A DNA stretch of 64,000 nucleotides. It comes from Neglectibacter timonensis (GTDB lineage Bacteria > Bacillota > Clostridia > Oscillospirales > Acutalibacteraceae). Position numbers and translations under genes: made by a program. This document shows, one piece after another, positions 47,257 through 55,363 of this stretch. The notes under the pieces are model-generated. The model did not search any database and was not told the DNA's origin. It worked only from the letters and a program-made list of their open reading frames with translations. The stretch covers positions 186,001 through 250,000 of the forward strand of contig NZ_LT160638.1 of NCBI RefSeq assembly GCF_900048895.1, in the 5' to 3' direction. Within the stretch, counting starts at the first letter, position 1; every line of letters begins with the position of its first letter.

Positions 47257-47378
47257 ACAGCATTTTGGGAGCCATTGCCTCTCTGATCGAGAAGGTTGCG
47301 GGTTATGGAGCCAGTTCAACATCGATCTGGAATTCCTATCAGCCCAAAACTCCGGCCTGCCTGCAGGACGAGGACTGA
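47253..47378 (+). CDS. agrD: AgrD-like autoinducer peptide precursor, 41 residues
   Basis: A small precursor peptide with AAAGGAGG about 10 bases before its ATG, overlapping agrB. The N-terminus (residues 1-17, MNSILGAIASLIEKVAG) is an amphipathic helix, and the tail YQPKTPACLQDED (29-41) matches the acidic C-terminal recognition segment (Q-P-x-x-P-x-x-L). Aligning this tail with Clostridium perfringens AgrD (CLWFT then HQPEEP) places the mature ring at Ser24-Ile-Trp-Asn-Ser28. The ring-forming position is Ser, not Cys, so a lactone rather than thiolactone is predicted. The only Cys is in the discarded tail. Too short for ordinary gene calling but well supported by context. Confidence 0.85.
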   Translation: MNSILGAIASLIEKVAGYGASSTSIWNSYQPKTPACLQDED

Positions 47379-47387
47379 GAGGAGAAA

Positions 47388-47424
47388 AGCTGCCGGAGCA
47401 TTTTTCCGGCGGCTCTTTTTCCTT
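47388..47424 (+). terminator. Terminator of the agr-like operon
   Basis: Arms AGCTGCCGGA (47388-47397) and TCCGGCGGCT (47405-47414), with one G-U, then CTTTTTCCTTTT. Confidence 0.75.
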
Positions 47425-47534
47425 TTGGGGACAGAATCTGACAGAATACCGCCGGGTATGTGAATACAATGACAGGTGTGAGTTATCATGATGTTCCGCT
47501 CAAAGAGCGAATATAGGAAAGAGGGTATCATGAA

Positions 47535-47774
47535 ATGGAAAAAAGCAATTTGAAAATCATCAGAGAGACAGATTGCGAGGAAATGGCAATTATCTTGAAA
47601 GTGACCTTGGAAAACGACGTCACGCTCTTTGTCTATGAAGATGGGCATGCGCAGGGCAGCGACGGCAAAACCTATTATCAGGTGATGAAGGAGGTTATCA
47701 GTCCCAAAGATAATTCCGACGATACGGAGATATTGGGTTGGAGCTGTGAAATTGAAGATGAGATCGTCATCTGA
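47535..47774 (+). CDS. Small acidic protein of unknown function
   Basis: A 79-residue hypothetical protein, strongly acidic and without signal peptide, membrane helix or recognised motif. It is translated from ATG 47535, about 9 bases after GGAAAGAGGG. It stands directly after the agr terminator and has its own strong terminator at 47801, so it is a separate small gene; control by the agr system is only a guess from position. Codon use is like that of its neighbours. Confidence 0.6.
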   Translation: MEKSNLKIIRETDCEEMAIILKVTLENDVTLFVYEDGHAQGSDGKTYYQVMKEVISPKDNSDDTEILGWSCEIEDEIVI

Positions 47775-47800
47775 GGGCGGTTGAACGGATATATGGATAG

Positions 47801-47848
47801 ACCGTCCCCAAAGCCGGAGTTGTTCCTGGCTTTGGGGACGGTTTTTCT
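47801..47848 (+). terminator. Strong terminator after the small acidic protein gene
   Basis: Perfect 15-base arms ACCGTCCCCAAAGCC and GGCTTTGGGGACGGT around a 12-base loop, followed by TTTTCTT. Confidence 0.9.
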
Positions 47849-48012
47849 TATAAAATTTTTATTTTGAAGGACAGGGGACTGTTCTGTGTGGTAAAATGAA
47901 CCTGCAGAAACAGGTTCTGCGGGCAGGAGTCCAGAAAAAAAGAAAGGCCGCTGGCCTTGCCTTCCAGTCAGGAAGGGCGGGGGGCGGCCGGAAGAGAGGA
48001 AGATGGATTCAA

Positions 48013-48666
48013 TTGAAAAACATTTTGGTGCTCTGCGACGATTTTTGGCATCCCGGGGAAATCATTGAACGGGGCTTTTCTCTGCTGGAGGGGGAAGAGT
48101 TTCATTTTGAGTTTGTTCGGGACGCCAAGGACATTCTGACACCCGCGTTCATCTCGGGCTTTCCAGTGATTGTAAACTGTAAGGGGAACAACATCAACGG
48201 CGGAAACAGCAACGCGTGGTTTGAGGAGGGCGTCACCGAGGTGATGCCGAAGGACCTGCGCGCCTATGTGGAGGCGGGCGGCGGATTTGTCTCCATCCAT
48301 TCGGGCAACACCTTTGGCCCGGACCGCTGCCCGGACTATGCGGAGTTTGTGGGAAACCGTTTTGTCACCCATCCGCCCCGCTGTGAGGTGGAGGTCCGCG
48401 TGGAGAAGGAACATCCCGTCACCCAGGGGGTACTGGGCTTCACCGAAAGGGACGAGCATTATGAGCTGGCGGATATCGCCCCGGACGCAGAAATTCTGCT
48501 GACCACCCATTCCGCAACGGGCGGGGACCAGGTGGGTGGCTACGTGCGCAGCCTGGGCAGGGGCCGCCTCTGCGCCCTCACGCCGGGACATGTGCTGGGC
48601 GTATGGGAGAACCCGGAATTTCAGAAGCTGGTCAAGAACGCCCTGCGCTGGTGCATGGGCGAGTAA
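48013..48666 (+). CDS. ThuA-like domain protein
   Basis: A 217-residue paralog of the ThuA-like protein at 19973-20629. It begins with KNILVLCDDFWHPGE, has CKGNNINGGN, VTHPPRCEVEV, RDEHYEL and the C-terminal RLCALTPGHVLG, all with counterparts in the other copy. TTG 48013 follows AGGAAG by about 10 bases and gives the same N-terminus as the paralog; the longer frame from 47896 is rejected as a basic, low-complexity tail. It stands alone, not in a sugar operon, and converges with the following minus-strand gene. Function of the family is unsettled. Confidence 0.78.
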   Translation: MKNILVLCDDFWHPGEIIERGFSLLEGEEFHFEFVRDAKDILTPAFISGFPVIVNCKGNNINGGNSNAWFEEGVTEVMPKDLRAYVEAGGGFVSIHSGNTFGPDRCPDYAEFVGNRFVTHPPRCEVEVRVEKEHPVTQGVLGFTERDEHYELADIAPDAEILLTTHSATGGDQVGGYVRSLGRGRLCALTPGHVLGVWENPEFQKLVKNALRWCMGE

Positions 48667-48679
48667 CGAAAACAAACAG

Positions 48680-48712
48680 GGAGGCCGTTCCCAAAAGGAA
48701 CGGCCTCCCATT
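48680..48712. terminator. Hairpin between convergent genes
   Basis: GGGAGGCCGTTCC and GGAACGGCCTCCC form a perfect 13-base stem around AAAA, followed by ATTTGTTTT. It can stop transcription from both sides. Confidence 0.75.
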
Positions 48713-48725
48713 TGTTTTCTGCGGC

Positions 48726-49580
48726 TCAGCCGCCGAAAGCAGCCTGCTGAGTATTGGGGCTGGAGCGTTTTTCCAAATCCGGGAAACGATGCTCCAACGC
48801 GGCAAAGGAGATTTCGATATCCTCCTCCACCTCGTCGGCGGAGAAAGCGCCCACGGTCACCATGTCCCGTTCCCGGATGGCGTTCCAGGAGAAGGTGAGG
48901 CCCACATAGGGGGAGCAGCGGCCGGCTGCCATGGGTTTGATGGTCATTACCGGCTTCTTGGCGTTCTGGATGATGGAGCCCACCGTCTCAATTTCCACCT
49001 GCATCATGAAGCCCATGCAGTTGAAAATCTGAATGTAGGTTTCCACGTCATAGCCGTTCAGGTCGGAATACACGATCATTTCCGGCATATGGGCGGAAAG
49101 GCCGGGAATCATGCCCGCGTCGCGGATCATCTTGGTGTAGTCGTCCAGGCGGACAATCTGGCTCAGGTTTTTGTTCACCAGCTGCTCGCAGGAGGAGTGG
49201 TGAATCAGGCAGAATTTGGAGCCCCGTGCGGCGGCTTCCTTAATGGTGGTTTCCGCCTCTTTCCGGGCCTCGGCGCTGTCGCTGACATTCATGATGGGGG
49301 TGTCTATCATAATGATCTCCCGGCCCATTTTCTGTTCGGTATCCTTAACGGCCCGAACCAGCTCGGGGGAATTTCCGAAGGGCGCCATCAGGGTGTCCAC
49401 GCCGTACTTCAGGTAGGTCTCCAGGACGGGCTTGAATTTTTCCGCGCTGTCATAGCGGCGCTTGATCATCTCATCCGCTGAAACGCTGGTATGGCTGTAG
49501 CCCAAAAGCCAGTTGGATCCCATGAGCATGCGGGAGAGGGAGACCCCTCCCACGGTAGTGCGGGGAAATTGTTTTTCCAT
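48726..49580 (-). CDS. TIM-barrel-like protein, aldo-keto-reductase-like, function unknown
   Basis: A 284-residue protein without signal peptide or membrane segment. From ATG 49580 it begins MEKQFPRTTVGGVSLSRMLMG, close to the opening of aldo/keto reductases, and ends with the MTIKPMAAGRCSP and TVGAFSADEVEEDIEIS segments that recall the NADP-binding end of that fold. The usual catalytic Tyr and Lys of the family are not obvious, so it may be an enzyme-like relative. GGAG lies about 9 bases before ATG. It lies between the ThuA-like gene (convergent) and an MFS gene upstream on the same strand. Confidence 0.5.
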   Translation of the reverse strand: MEKQFPRTTVGGVSLSRMLMGSNWLLGYSHTSVSADEMIKRRYDSAEKFKPVLETYLKYGVDTLMAPFGNSPELVRAVKDTEQKMGREIIMIDTPIMNVSDSAEARKEAETTIKEAAARGSKFCLIHHSSCEQLVNKNLSQIVRLDDYTKMIRDAGMIPGLSAHMPEMIVYSDLNGYDVETYIQIFNCMGFMMQVEIETVGSIIQNAKKPVMTIKPMAAGRCSPYVGLTFSWNAIRERDMVTVGAFSADEVEEDIEISFAALEHRFPDLEKRSSPNTQQAAFGG

Positions 49581-49638
49581 AATCATGCAACTCCTTATCA
49601 ATGCTCCGGTTTTTGCCGGAGGAAGATGTGAAAAAAGG

Positions 49639-50817
49639 TTAAGCGCTGAAGACCCGCTGTGTGTTGCCGATTTTCAGCAGCAGGCACAGCAGCAGCCCCA
49701 CCAGGGCGGCGGCAGCGAGAACCAGGTAATAGGCCTGCATACTGAGCGCGTCCGCCACCGCTCCGCCCACGTTGAGAAAGAGGATGCCGGACAGGGCGTT
49801 GACGGCGTTTACCACAGAAAGGGCGGTGGAGGTGGAGCTTCCGTCCACAATGTTGCGTACAATTTTCAAAGACACCATCATAAACATGGTGGAGGCGGTT
49901 GCTTTGAGCAGCAGCATGGCGATCACCGTCGGCAGGGGCGAACGGAAGAAACCGTAGCAGAGAAACTGCAGCAGCATCATTCCGAAACTCAGCCCGAACA
50001 ACAGCTTGCCGGAAAGACGGTCCATAAATTTGTGGGACCAGAGTATCAGGGGGATTTCCACCAGCGTGCTGAAGAACAGCACGGTTCCCACCGTGCCGGA
50101 GGGCAGGCCCAGCCCGGTGAGCAGTACGGGCGAATAGATGTTGTTCGCGCCGCTGGAGCCGGCGAACAGGAAAGCGCACAGGAGAAAGAGCAGGAAATTG
50201 CGGTCCCGCAGAAAGCTCAGGCGGGAAACAGAGGCCTTGCTGCGTTCCGGAACGTGATCCTGTCTGCCGGAAAAGCCCTGGGTGCCCGCAAAACCAACGG
50301 TGGAAAGCACTGCAGAGATCAACAGCATGACGAAGATGAAAGAGGGGGCGATGTGCTCCATGGCGAAACCGGCGGCCTGCGCGCCGCAAGCATAGCCGAA
50401 GGTGCCCAGCACCCGGATGGACCCGTAGCGGTACCGGCTGGAAGCCGCCATGCGCTCACAGATGGGAGTAATGCTGTTGATGGCCGACATGATAAGGCCG
50501 TCCAGCAGAAAGAGCACCCAAACGGAATGGCTGGCGGAAAAAACCAGACCCAGCATGCCCGCGCTCAGCAGCAGCACCCCGCTGATCAGCCGGGGCCGCA
50601 GGGTTTTATCCAGCAGCCAGCCGGTGACGGGCAGCAGAAGAATGGAAAAAAGGCCGGCGGCCGACATGATGAACGACAGCTCCTGGGCCGATTTTCCCTG
50701 GCCGGCCAGATATACCGCCAGCACGGAGCTGAACACAGCCATGCTGAAATAATAGAAAAAGTAAGTCAGGATATAGCTGAAATAGCTGCCCCGATACCGG
50801 TTCCAAAGCGATTTCAA
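49639..50817 (-). CDS. MFS transporter
   Basis: A 392-residue major facilitator with twelve membrane helices. A reading frame open to 51777 would fuse it to a false 320-residue N-terminus that is the shadow of the methyltransferase gene. The real start is TTG 50817, 6 bases after GGGGGAGG, giving LKSLWNRYRGSYFSYILTYFF. Helix 1 ends in AVYLAGQGKSAQELSFI, typical of the MFS_1_like group that also contains the transporter at 17071. The substrate is unknown. It is transcribed away from the methyltransferase gene. Confidence 0.75.
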   Translation of the reverse strand: MKSLWNRYRGSYFSYILTYFFYYFSMAVFSSVLAVYLAGQGKSAQELSFIMSAAGLFSILLLPVTGWLLDKTLRPRLISGVLLLSAGMLGLVFSASHSVWVLFLLDGLIMSAINSITPICERMAASSRYRYGSIRVLGTFGYACGAQAAGFAMEHIAPSFIFVMLLISAVLSTVGFAGTQGFSGRQDHVPERSKASVSRLSFLRDRNFLLFLLCAFLFAGSSGANNIYSPVLLTGLGLPSGTVGTVLFFSTLVEIPLILWSHKFMDRLSGKLLFGLSFGMMLLQFLCYGFFRSPLPTVIAMLLLKATASTMFMMVSLKIVRNIVDGSSTSTALSVVNAVNALSGILFLNVGGAVADALSMQAYYLVLAAAALVGLLLCLLLKIGNTQRVFSA

Positions 50818-50971
50818 AGGACGCCTCCCCCTCGGCGGGGCTTTGCCGTCTGCAAAGCCGCTTCCGCTACCGACATTACACCAAAAAACAGCGCAAATGT
50901 CAAGTGGACAAATCGAAAGATTTTTCGGAGCATTCTCTCCGGCGCGGCGGGACGTGCCGGAGATGGGATTC

Positions 50972-51000
50972 TTGCTTTTTCTGCCGGGAAACGGTAAAAT
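50972..51000 (+). promoter_or_regulatory. Promoter of the methyltransferase-phosphoesterase genes
   Basis: TTGCTT at 50972-50977 and TAAAAT at 50995-51000 with a 17-base spacer, 34 bases before the methyltransferase ATG. Confidence 0.5.
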
Positions 51001-51033
51001 GAAAAAAACAATTATTTGAACGGAGGGCACAGT

Positions 51034-51792
51034 ATGGAGACACAGCGGGAGCTGCCGAAAAAGTATAAGAAGGAGTTTTCCCATTCCTATACGCTGGGCC
51101 CCTTTCCCACCTTTGAACTGCTGCTCTGCAGGCCGGAGAGCGCGGAGGCGGTTTACTTTGAGGAGAGCTTTACGGAGCGCGGGAAGCTCTCCGAAGCCTG
51201 CCGCGCCGCGGGCGTCCCCTGCATCTGCTCCAAGCGGGCTTTGGAACGCATTTCCAGCAAGGAAAACTGCTACGCGGCGGGGGTGTTCCGAAAGTATGAG
51301 GGGCGGCTCTCCCCGGACATGCCCCATGTGGCGCTGGTATGCCCTTCCGACATGGGAAACCTGGGGACGATTCTGCGCACGCTGCGGGGCTTCGGCATCC
51401 GGGATCTGGCTCTGGTGGGAAATGGGGCGGACGTGTGGAATCCCAAGGTGGTGAGGGCCTCCATGGGCGCACTGTTCCGCATGGAAGTGGAGAGCTTCCC
51501 GGAATTTTCCGACTATCTGAACCGGTTCGGGGAAGGGAGAAGCCTCTATCCCTTTATGCTGGACGGAGGAACCGTTTTGACGCCGGAAAGCTGTCCCAGG
51601 GCAGACCGCTACACGCTGATTTTCGGCAACGAGGCCTCCGGCCTTCCCCCGGAATTCCAGAACTGCGGTCAGAGCCTGTTTATCGACCAGACCGACGCGG
51701 TGGATTCCCTGAACCTGGCGGTGTCCGTGGCCATCGGCAGCTATCTGTTTACCCAGAAAAACGGCAGGCCGGGGCAAGCAGAATCCAAGTGA
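51034..51792 (+). CDS. TrmH/SpoU family RNA 2'-O-methyltransferase
   Basis: A 252-residue SPOUT methyltransferase acting on rRNA or tRNA ribose 2'-OH with S-adenosylmethionine. The three SpoU motifs are present: NLGTILRTLRGFGIRDLAL (motif 1), IFGNEASGLPPEF (motif 2) and SLNLAVSVAIG (motif 3). A short N-terminal substrate-binding part precedes them. ATG 51034 follows CGGAGGG by about 6 bases. It is likely co-transcribed with the phosphoesterase gene 23 bases after its stop. The target nucleotide is unknown. Confidence 0.88.
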   Translation: METQRELPKKYKKEFSHSYTLGPFPTFELLLCRPESAEAVYFEESFTERGKLSEACRAAGVPCICSKRALERISSKENCYAAGVFRKYEGRLSPDMPHVALVCPSDMGNLGTILRTLRGFGIRDLALVGNGADVWNPKVVRASMGALFRMEVESFPEFSDYLNRFGEGRSLYPFMLDGGTVLTPESCPRADRYTLIFGNEASGLPPEFQNCGQSLFIDQTDAVDSLNLAVSVAIGSYLFTQKNGRPGQAESK

Positions 51793-51814
51793 TTTAGGAA
51801 GGGAGAGGGAGTCG

Positions 51815-52672
51815 GTGCAGGTTGCGGTATTAAGTGATATTCACAGTAATTACAGAGCGCTGGAGGCGGTGCTGGCGGAATGTGAGAAACGGCAAATAAA
51901 AGATTACCTGTTTTTGGGGGATTATGTCACTGACTGCGCGTATCCGCGAAAAACCATGGAGCTGTTAAGAGAGACAGAACGCCGGTGGAACTGCAAATTC
52001 ATCCGGGGAAACCGGGAAGAATATCTGCTCAGGCACCGGGTGTCCGGAGAGAATGGCTGGCAGAAAGGCTCTGCAAACGGAGCGTTGCTCTACACCTATC
52101 AGCAGTTGCTGGAAGAGGATTTTGTATGGATGGGAACTTTGGATTTTCGGGGGACGCAGTTTTATGAAGGGGGTTCTCAGCTGTCTCTGTGTCACGGTTC
52201 TCCCTGGGAGACCCGGGGCAGGCTGATGCAGGATAAAAATCTGGCGGTCAGGGTACTGGAATCCCTCTCTCAGGATGTTTTGCTTTGCGGACATACACAT
52301 TGCCGCGGCGTATTTTCCTATCGGGGGAAAAAACTGGTCAATCCGGGTTCAGTGGGGATGTCTCCGGATGTGCCGGGAAGGGCTTCCTTTGCGCTGCTCA
52401 CGTGGGACAATGAATCCTGGCAGGAGGAGTTCTGTGAAGCAGCTTATGACGTACAGGCGGCTGTGCGGGAGCTGAAGGAATCCGGGCTTATTGACATGGC
52501 GCCTGTATGGACTGCTATGACATGCCACGTGCTGCTCACTGGGGAAGTGCTTTTCCCACGGGTGTTGGCGCGGGTCCAGGAGCTTGCTGCGCTGAAGGGC
52601 AGCTCCTCGGAAGACTTGGAGCAGTTGTGGGAGCAGGCTGCCGCGGAGGCGGGGATGCCCTCCTACTTTTAA
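51815..52672 (+). CDS. Metallophosphoesterase, YfcE-like
   Basis: A 285-residue calcineurin-like phosphoesterase. The metal ligands are in LSDIHSN (residues 7-13), FLGDYV, GNREE, CHGSPWE and CGHTHCRG, followed by NPGSVGM; all five motifs of the family are intact. GTG 51815 follows GGGAGAGGGA by about 5 bases. The C-terminal part (about 215-285) is an extra helical region. The substrate could be a phosphodiester or cyclic nucleotide. It is in an operon with the upstream methyltransferase and the downstream hydrolase. Confidence 0.85.
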   Translation: MQVAVLSDIHSNYRALEAVLAECEKRQIKDYLFLGDYVTDCAYPRKTMELLRETERRWNCKFIRGNREEYLLRHRVSGENGWQKGSANGALLYTYQQLLEEDFVWMGTLDFRGTQFYEGGSQLSLCHGSPWETRGRLMQDKNLAVRVLESLSQDVLLCGHTHCRGVFSYRGKKLVNPGSVGMSPDVPGRASFALLTWDNESWQEEFCEAAYDVQAAVRELKESGLIDMAPVWTAMTCHVLLTGEVLFPRVLARVQELAALKGSSSEDLEQLWEQAAAEAGMPSYF

Positions 52673-52690
52673 GAAAGGGAGAGGACTGAA

Positions 52691-53638
52691 TTGGGAATCT
52701 GGATTGCGGCGGGGATCGTTCTTGTCCTTCTGGCGGTGTTGTTCGGCGCCGCGGGCTTCTTCTTCCGGTTTGCGATTCTGCGGGCGAAAAAAGAGCGGAC
52801 GGATGAGGAATATGAGGAAGGGAATTCCATTTGGAACCCCTTTCGGGAACGGATGCGGGAAGCCCAGAGCTGGATTCATCAGCATACGGCGGAGCATGTG
52901 AGCATGGTTTCTTTTGACGGGTTGAAACTCTCCGCCCTGTACCTTCCGGCGGAGACCGCGCAGCCCAAGGGCACCATGATCGTGATGCACGGGTACCGTT
53001 CCCTCGCCACCATCGATTTTGCCCTGGAGGCGGAATTCCTGCACAGCCTGGGGTACCGGCTGCTGATCCCCTACCAGCGGGCCCATGGGGAGAGTGAAGG
53101 GAAATATATCACCTATGGGGTCAGGGAGCGGTTTGACTGCCGGGATTGGGCCAGATATGCGCAGGAGCGTTTCGGAACGCGGCAGAACATCTTTTTGATG
53201 GGCATTTCCATGGGGGCTTCTACAGTGCTGATGGCCTCCGGCCTGGAACTGCCCGATACTGTGCGGGGCATTGTGGCGGACTGCGGCTTTACCAGCCCCT
53301 GGGATATCATGGCCCATGTGGCAAAGAGGGACTTTAAGCTGCCTGCTTTTCCGCTGCTGTACGCGCTGGACCTGCTTGCCCGAATCATAGCGGGCTTTGG
53401 CCTGCGGGAGGCGGATACCCGAAGGGCATTGCAGAAAAATACCAGGCCGGTGCTCTTTCTCCACGGCAGGGAGGATGATTTTGTGCCGCTTCGGATGACT
53501 GAGGAAAACAGCAGGGCCTGCAAGGCGGAACAGGAGCTGTATCTGGTGCGGGGAGCGGGCCATGCCCAGAGTTTCGCCAGGGATACGGCGGGCTGTGAAG
53601 AAAAAATCAGGACCTTTGTCAGGCGTTGGGAGAAGTGA
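52691..53638 (+). CDS. Membrane-anchored alpha/beta hydrolase
   Basis: A 315-residue hydrolase. The N-terminus (about residues 3-30) is a membrane helix, with the catalytic domain after it. The nucleophile elbow is GISMGAST, the acid is in HGREDDFVP and the base in GAGHAQS; HGYRS carries the oxyanion loop. It resembles the BAAT/ABHD-type serine hydrolases of Firmicutes. TTG 52691 follows GGGAGAGG by about 7 bases. It is co-directional and close (18 bases) to the phosphoesterase. Confidence 0.82.
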   Translation: MGIWIAAGIVLVLLAVLFGAAGFFFRFAILRAKKERTDEEYEEGNSIWNPFRERMREAQSWIHQHTAEHVSMVSFDGLKLSALYLPAETAQPKGTMIVMHGYRSLATIDFALEAEFLHSLGYRLLIPYQRAHGESEGKYITYGVRERFDCRDWARYAQERFGTRQNIFLMGISMGASTVLMASGLELPDTVRGIVADCGFTSPWDIMAHVAKRDFKLPAFPLLYALDLLARIIAGFGLREADTRRALQKNTRPVLFLHGREDDFVPLRMTEENSRACKAEQELYLVRGAGHAQSFARDTAGCEEKIRTFVRRWEK

Positions 53639-53684
53639 TGCAAAGAATTGCGGTTTTTCTGCAGAGAAAAAGCAAAAATTTGGA

Positions 53685-53713
53685 TTGCAATGTTGTCCGC
53701 CCCATGTTAAGAT
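53685..53713 (+). promoter_or_regulatory. Promoter of the MATE pair
   Basis: TTGCAA at 53685-53690 and TAAGAT at 53708-53713 with a 17-base spacer, about 105 bases before the first MATE start. Confidence 0.4.
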
Positions 53714-53818
53714 GGGTCTATTCGACCGAAAGCGGCGTGAGTGGAAGAGGGTTTCCCTTTTTCCCTCGCCGTTTTTTAATCGCAGGATACCGTATTTTTT
53801 AGGAAAAGGAATCAGAGT

Positions 53819-55174
53819 ATGGCACAGAGAATTCGGAATATGACACAGGGCTCGCCGCTGCGGCTGATCATCACCTTTGCACTGCCCCTGATGGCGGGCA
53901 ATGTGTTCCAGCAGCTCTACACCGTGGTGGACACCGCTGTGGTGGGGCAGGTTGTGGGAGTCGGCGCGTTGGCATCTCTGGGGGCTGCCGACTGGCTCAA
54001 CTGGATGGTTTTGGGAATTATCCAGGGTCTCACTCAGGGATTTTCTATTCTGATGGCCCAGAACTTCGGCGCGGAAGACCACAGGGGCCTTTCCCGGTCC
54101 ATAGGGACCTCTGTCACCCTGTGCGTCATTTCTGCGGCGGTGCTGTTATTGGGAAGCCAGCTGGCGGCGGAGCCGGTGCTGAGGCTTTTGAACACGCCGG
54201 CGGACATCATGGACGGGGCGCTGCTCTATCTGCGGATAGTCTTTGGCGGCATCCCGGTGATTATGGCCTACAATTTGCTGGCTTCCATTCTGAGAGCTCT
54301 GGGAGACAGCAAAACCCCTCTTTATGCCATGATTGTGGCGGCGCTGATCAATGTGGTGCTGGACCTTCTGTTTGTCATGGGCTTTCATTGGGGAATTGCG
54401 GGCGCGGCGGCGGCCACGGTGATCGCACAGTTTTTTTCCAGCGTCTACTGTTTCCGGAATGTGAGGCGTATCACCATCATCCGTCTGGAAAAGGGAGACC
54501 TCAAGCCCACCCGGGAACTGACCGGGATTCTCATGAAGCTGGCCTCTCCCATTGCCCTGCAGAACGCCATCATCTCCGTGGGCGGCATGGTGGTGCAGGC
54601 GGTGATCAACCGGTACGGCATGCTTTTTATCGCCGGTTTTACAGCCACCAATAAGCTGTATGGGATTTTGGAAATCGCAGCTACCTCTTACGGTTATGCG
54701 GTTACCTCCTATGTGGGACAGAACCTGGGCGGCGGACTGGTGGGACGCATCAAACAGGGCATGCGGGCCGCAACCCTGGTGGCCTTGGGAACCAGCGCGG
54801 TGATTGCAGGGGCCATGCTGCTGTTCGGAAATTTCTTCCTGCGTCTTTTTATCTCCGGCACTCCGGAGGAAATCGACACCTCCATGCAGATTGCGTATCA
54901 CTATTTGGCGATCATGAGCGTCTGCCTGCCCATTCTCTACATGCTGCATATTTACCGTTCGGCGCTGATGGGCCTTGGGGATACGGTAGTCCCCATGCTT
55001 TCCGGCTTTGCGGAAATGGCGGTGCGCATTGCTGTGGCTTTATTCCTGCCCATGCTGATGGGGCAGGAGGGTATCTTTTTTGCCGAGGTGGGAGCTTGGA
55101 CGGCCGCGGCCATCCTTTTGGTAGCGGCATATTTTGTGCGGATTCACCGGCTTCCCGCAGGAAAACGGGAATAG
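53819..55174 (+). CDS. MATE family efflux transporter
   Basis: A 451-residue exporter with twelve membrane helices in two halves. The first helix has FQQLYTVVDTAVVGQVVG and the segment ILRALGDSKTPLY, both MATE signatures. GGAAAAGGAATC precedes the ATG. It is followed after about 190 bases by another MATE gene on the same strand; the two are only moderately similar to each other, so they are an old tandem pair or a heterologous pair. The substrate is unknown. Confidence 0.87.
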   Translation: MAQRIRNMTQGSPLRLIITFALPLMAGNVFQQLYTVVDTAVVGQVVGVGALASLGAADWLNWMVLGIIQGLTQGFSILMAQNFGAEDHRGLSRSIGTSVTLCVISAAVLLLGSQLAAEPVLRLLNTPADIMDGALLYLRIVFGGIPVIMAYNLLASILRALGDSKTPLYAMIVAALINVVLDLLFVMGFHWGIAGAAAATVIAQFFSSVYCFRNVRRITIIRLEKGDLKPTRELTGILMKLASPIALQNAIISVGGMVVQAVINRYGMLFIAGFTATNKLYGILEIAATSYGYAVTSYVGQNLGGGLVGRIKQGMRAATLVALGTSAVIAGAMLLFGNFFLRLFISGTPEEIDTSMQIAYHYLAIMSVCLPILYMLHIYRSALMGLGDTVVPMLSGFAEMAVRIAVALFLPMLMGQEGIFFAEVGAWTAAAILLVAAYFVRIHRLPAGKRE

Positions 55175-55363
55175 GGCGCTGTTTTCCCTTCCCCGCGGCC
55201 GGGAAAAGAGGAATCAAGCGCCGGGGGCATGCCTCCCCGGGAAGCAAAGGGCAAAAGAAAAGGATCCAGAGGCAAACAGAGGTCTATAAGATGAAGAAAG
55301 GGGGCGCGGGGCCAGGCACGTTTTTTCGTGAATCTGTGCGGGCCTGCATGCGTGGACAGGGCT

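Noticed and set aside
49639-51777. A 712-codon minus-strand open frame
   Set aside because: Only the part from 50817 downward is an MFS protein; the rest is a shadow of the plus-strand methyltransferase gene. A TTG with a strong ribosome binding site marks the true start.
52349-54082. A 577-codon minus-strand frame
   Set aside because: It lies antisense to the phosphoesterase, hydrolase and MATE genes, and its composition (Arg, His, Gln, Pro) is that of a shadow frame.
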